Assembly (NCBI RefSeq): GCF_000423925.1
Contig: NZ_AUIX01000003.1
Span: 62,001 to 126,000 of the forward strand
Direction of reading: 5' to 3'
DNA: 64,000 bases
Source of the DNA: Butyrivibrio sp. VCD2006
GTDB lineage: Bacteria > Bacillota > Clostridia > Lachnospirales > Lachnospiraceae
Shown: piece by piece, positions 60,796 to 64,000 of the stretch
How the letters are laid out: each line of letters opens with the position of its first letter
Numbering within the stretch: the first letter of the stretch is position 1
The notes under the pieces: model-generated
What the model saw: only the letters and a program-made list of their open reading frames with translations
The model's database searches: none
Told to the model about the DNA's origin: nothing
Position numbers and translations under genes: made by a program

Positions 60796-63700
60796 ATGAT
60801 TTCAAAGGACTACACGCTTGGTATTGATATAGGTTCTACGACTGTCAAAATCGCACTTATGGATGCTGACAGAAATATTGTCTTTTCAGATTATAAGAGA
60901 CATTTTGCCAACATTCAGGAGACCCTTTTATCACTTCTTCAGGATGCAGCTAAGGTAAGCGGTAATGTCACTCTTCATCCGGTTATAACAGGATCTGGCG
61001 GACTGACTCTTGCCAGCCACCTTGAAGTTCCTTTTGTTCAGGAAGTTATATCCGTATCTACCGCACTTAAGGCTCTTGCTCCGAAAACTGATGTAGCAAT
61101 TGAGCTTGGTGGTGAAGATGCCAAGATTATTTACTTTGAAGACGGTAATGTTGAGCAGCGAATGAATGGTATCTGTGCAGGTGGTACAGGCTCCTTTATT
61201 GACCAAATGGCATCTCTTCTTCAGACAGATGCATCGGGTCTTAATGACTATGCCAAGAATTATCAGTCACTCTACACCATAGCTGCACGCTGCGGTGTAT
61301 TTGCAAAATCAGATATTCAGCCTCTTATCAACGAAGGTGCGACTAAGGAAGATCTCGCTGCTTCAATTTTCCAGGCAGTTGTTAATCAGACTATCAGCGG
61401 ACTTGCCTGCGGTAAGCCTATCCGCGGTCATATCGCTTTCCTTGGTGGTCCTCTTCATTTCCTTTCCGAGCTTAAGGAAGCTTTTATCCGCACATTGAAG
61501 CTTGATGATGAGCATATTATAGATACAGACAATTCTCATCTGTTTGCTGCAATCGGTTCAGCTATGAACGCAAAGGAAGATTGCTTCTATTCAATGGTTG
61601 ATATGATTGGCAAGCTCAGTCACAAGATAACTATGGCTGCCGAAGTTTCTCGACTCGAGCCTCTTTTTGAATCTGAGGACGAGTATAAGGAGTTCTTAGA
61701 CCGTCAGAACAATTATCGCGTAAAAACGGCTAAGCTTGATAACTATAGAGGCAATGCTTTTCTCGGAATTGACGCAGGTTCAACCACAACAAAATGCGCA
61801 CTGGTATCAGAAGACGGTGATCTTTTATATTCATTTTATTCAAGCAATAACGGAAGTCCTTTAAAAACTGCTATCAGCTCCATCCAGGAGATATATAAGC
61901 TTATGCCTGAAGGCGTTAACATTGCCCGCTCCTGCTCTACAGGTTATGGAGAGGCTTTGCTAAAATCCGCTCTTATGCTTGATGATGGTGAGGTAGAGAC
62001 AATAGCTCACTACAATGCTGCTGCATTCTTTGATCCTGAGGTTGATTGTATTCTTGATATCGGCGGTCAGGATATGAAATGCATTCATATAAAAAACGAG
62101 ACTGTAGACAGTGTTCAGCTTAATGAAGCATGCTCTTCAGGTTGCGGAAGCTTTATTGAGACCTTCGCAAAGTCCCTTAATTATAGTGTTCAGGATTTTG
62201 CAAAGATCGCTCTTTTTGCTGAAGCTCCCATAGATCTCGGAACACGTTGTACTGTATTCATGAATTCACGAGTTAAGCAGGCACAGAAGGAAGGTGCTTC
62301 TGTCGCTGATATTTCAGCAGGTCTTGCATACTCTGTTATTAAGAATGCTCTTTTCAAGGTTATCAAGGTTTCTGACGCAAAAGAACTCGGAGACCATATT
62401 GTAGTACAGGGTGGAACATTCTATAACGATGCTGTACTCAAGGCTTTTGAGAAGATTTCAGGTGCCCAGGTTACTCGTCCTGATATCGCAGGAATCATGG
62501 GTGCGTTCGGTGCTGCTCTTATAGCAAGAAACAGATTCCATGAGAAAAACAGCTCTAAGACCACCATGCTTACTATTGATCAGATCAATAAACTTGAGTA
62601 TTCAACAAGCATGACAACCTGTCAGGGATGTACAAACCACTGCCGCCTCACTATCAACAAATTCACAGGCGGACGTCAGCACATTTCCGGTAATCGCTGT
62701 GAGCGCGGTATCGGTAAAGTTAAAAATGCTGCAGGTATCCCTAATCTTTTTGATTATAAATATAAGAGAATTTTCGATTACAAGCCGCTTAATGAAGTCG
62801 AGGCAAAGCGCGGAACAGTTGGTATACCCAGAGTGCTTAATTTCTATGAAAATTATCCTTTCTGGTTTACATTCTTCACCAAGCTTGGATATCGCGTTGT
62901 TTTGTCACCCAGATCAACACATCAGATCTATGAGCTCGGTATTGAATCTATTCCCAGTGAATCAGAATGCTACCCTGCTAAGATCTCTCACGGACATATT
63001 GAATGGCTTATCAGAAATAACGTGGACTTTATCTTCTATCCCGGACTTTTCTATGAGAGAGATGAGGTAGAAGGTGCAACAAACCACTACAACTGCCCTA
63101 TTGTTACCTCTTATTCCGAGAACATCAAGAATAATGTTGAATCAATAACAGAAGGCAAAGTAAAGCTCAGAAACCCCTTCATGTCATTTACAAGTCTTAA
63201 AACTGCAACCGACGCTCTCGTTAAGGAGTTTTCAGAAATTCCTGCCGGCGAGATCATAAGCGCTGCAAAGGATGGCTGGCATGAAATGGAAATAGCCAGA
63301 GACGATATCCGTAAAAAGGGTGAAGAGACTCTTCGCTGGATGAAGGAAAATAATAAGCACGGTATCGTTGTTGCCGGTCGTCCCTATCATGTGGATCCCG
63401 AGATCAACCACGGTATACCTGATATGATCTGCTCCTATGGTGTAGCAGTCCTTACTGAGGATTCCGTATCCCATCTTGGAACACCTGAGAGACCGCTTAT
63501 CGTATCTGACCAGTGGATGTACCACTCACGTCTGTATGCTGCAGCAAGCTTTGTCCGCACCAGAGATGACCTTGATCTCATTCAGCTCAATTCCTTCGGA
63601 TGCGGTCTTGACGCTGTAACAACTGATCAGGTTAACGATATCCTTTCAGGTTCTGATAAGATTTATACCTGCCTAAAGATCGATGAGGTCAACAATTTAG

Positions 63701-64000
63701 GTAGTGCCAGAATAAGAGTACGTTCACTCCTTGCTGCTATTCGCGTAAGAGCTCAGAAGGAAAACCGTGAGCGTCAGATCGGCTCAACAGCCATTAACAG
63801 GAAGCTTTTCACAGAGGAAATGAGACAGAATTACACAATCCTCGTACCGCAGATGTCTCCTATTCACTTCGACATCATAGAGCCTGCCATGGCTGCCTGC
63901 GGCTACAATATTGTTGTAATGCAAAACGACAATAAGCATGCTATCGACATGGGTCTTAAATATGTAAACAATGATGCATGCTATCCTTCACTCTGGGTTG
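60796..64000 (+). CDS. Large 2-hydroxyacyl-CoA dehydratase activase-type protein (partial)
   Basis: Runs open to the end of the window (over 1060 residues and unfinished). Two ASKHA ATPase domains in tandem: LGIDIGSTTVKIALMD (about 8-23) and FLGIDAGSTTTKCALV (about 325-340), each with its own Gly-rich motif (GICAGGTGSFIDQMA; EACSSGCGSFIETFA). The Cys-containing motifs are typical of activators that place an electron on 2-hydroxyacyl-CoA dehydratases. A Cys-rich segment (TTCQGCTNHCRL) and a DUF2229-like region with ESECYPAKISHGHI follow. Family members of this giant type are common in Clostridia, but their substrate is unclear. GAGG stands ten bases before ATG 60796. It has its own promoter and is the only long gene on the plus strand. 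Confidence 0.93.
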   Translation, partial: MISKDYTLGIDIGSTTVKIALMDADRNIVFSDYKRHFANIQETLLSLLQDAAKVSGNVTLHPVITGSGGLTLASHLEVPFVQEVISVSTALKALAPKTDVAIELGGEDAKIIYFEDGNVEQRMNGICAGGTGSFIDQMASLLQTDASGLNDYAKNYQSLYTIAARCGVFAKSDIQPLINEGATKEDLAASIFQAVVNQTISGLACGKPIRGHIAFLGGPLHFLSELKEAFIRTLKLDDEHIIDTDNSHLFAAIGSAMNAKEDCFYSMVDMIGKLSHKITMAAEVSRLEPLFESEDEYKEFLDRQNNYRVKTAKLDNYRGNAFLGIDAGSTTTKCALVSEDGDLLYSFYSSNNGSPLKTAISSIQEIYKLMPEGVNIARSCSTGYGEALLKSALMLDDGEVETIAHYNAAAFFDPEVDCILDIGGQDMKCIHIKNETVDSVQLNEACSSGCGSFIETFAKSLNYSVQDFAKIALFAEAPIDLGTRCTVFMNSRVKQAQKEGASVADISAGLAYSVIKNALFKVIKVSDAKELGDHIVVQGGTFYNDAVLKAFEKISGAQVTRPDIAGIMGAFGAALIARNRFHEKNSSKTTMLTIDQINKLEYSTSMTTCQGCTNHCRLTINKFTGGRQHISGNRCERGIGKVKNAAGIPNLFDYKYKRIFDYKPLNEVEAKRGTVGIPRVLNFYENYPFWFTFFTKLGYRVVLSPRSTHQIYELGIESIPSESECYPAKISHGHIEWLIRNNVDFIFYPGLFYERDEVEGATNHYNCPIVTSYSENIKNNVESITEGKVKLRNPFMSFTSLKTATDALVKEFSEIPAGEIISAAKDGWHEMEIARDDIRKKGEETLRWMKENNKHGIVVAGRPYHVDPEINHGIPDMICSYGVAVLTEDSVSHLGTPERPLIVSDQWMYHSRLYAAASFVRTRDDLDLIQLNSFGCGLDAVTTDQVNDILSGSDKIYTCLKIDEVNNLGSARIRVRSLLAAIRVRAQKENRERQIGSTAINRKLFTEEMRQNYTILVPQMSPIHFDIIEPAMAACGYNIVVMQNDNKHAIDMGLKYVNNDACYPSLWV

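Noticed and set aside
1..64000. Insertion sequences, prophage or conjugative element
   Set aside because: No transposase, integrase, phage structural or mobilisation gene is recognisable; gene order looks like stable chromosome.

Overview
The window looks like chromosomal core DNA of a low-to-middle GC Firmicute of the class Clostridia, most likely a Lachnospiraceae member (Butyrivibrio-like). The reasons are strong GGAGG-type ribosome sites, a gram-positive LexA box at recA, the yicC-gmk-rpoZ block, a heterodimeric ABC exporter, GPH-type sugar symporters, a UPF0237/UPF0210 pair and a giant acyl-CoA dehydratase activase. The genus call is inference. Nearly every gene is on the minus strand, so operons read from high to low coordinates. 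The plus-strand exceptions are a GDPD-like lipoprotein (10383), a 66-residue orphan (44537) and the partial activase at the right edge (60796).

Layout, left to right: a DEAD-box RNA helicase behind its own promoter and a terminator-like leader hairpin; yicC-gmk-rpoZ-rimO-pgsA; rqcH preceded by a multi-hairpin repeat; an LTA-synthase-like gene divergent from a GDPD-like lipoprotein; trpS-glgA-flippase; rho with a tandem-repeat linker; stomatin-NfeD; a mixed cluster of sugar-ABC permeases, HlyD-like adaptor, MacB-core membrane protein and a fused solute-binding lipoprotein, with no ATPase gene; UPF0210, ACT protein, WalJ-like hydrolase, FtsA-like ATPase, coaE, polA and a zinc-finger membrane protein; a carbohydrate locus (two GPH symporters, a GT-B-like protein, GH2 glycosidase) with two matched operators around its promoter; tRNA-Leu(CAA); an alpha/beta hydrolase; secreted transglutaminase-like/Ig-like and pre-peptidase-domain proteins; a CBS-containing pyrophosphatase; a metalloregulator-rRNA methyltransferase-ABC exporter operon; rny; recA-recX with a LexA-controlled promoter; an aberrant sigma-70 homologue and a rhomboid-like zinc-ribbon protein.

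The most unusual signals are non-coding. Two hairpins 20 kb apart (16079-16164 and 35745-35826) have different stems but nearly the same apical loop. The 15557-16256 gap also holds a hairpin cluster ending in a plus-strand terminator with no gene in front of it. The GH2 locus has two inverted repeats with the same GAAACG half-site and 12-bp spacing on either side of the promoter. The helicase leader carries an attenuator-like hairpin. Two secreted-protein genes share an extended -10 decamer and have structured leaders. Among proteins, the points to look at are the sigma homologue without region 4, the DtxR-family regulator with mixed MntR/DtxR metal ligands, and the ABC/HlyD/MacB hybrid cluster.

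All calls come from reading the sequence and from family knowledge. No database search or folding program was run. Start codons were revised wherever a Shine-Dalgarno site, a promoter or family length argued for a shorter protein than the longest open frame.
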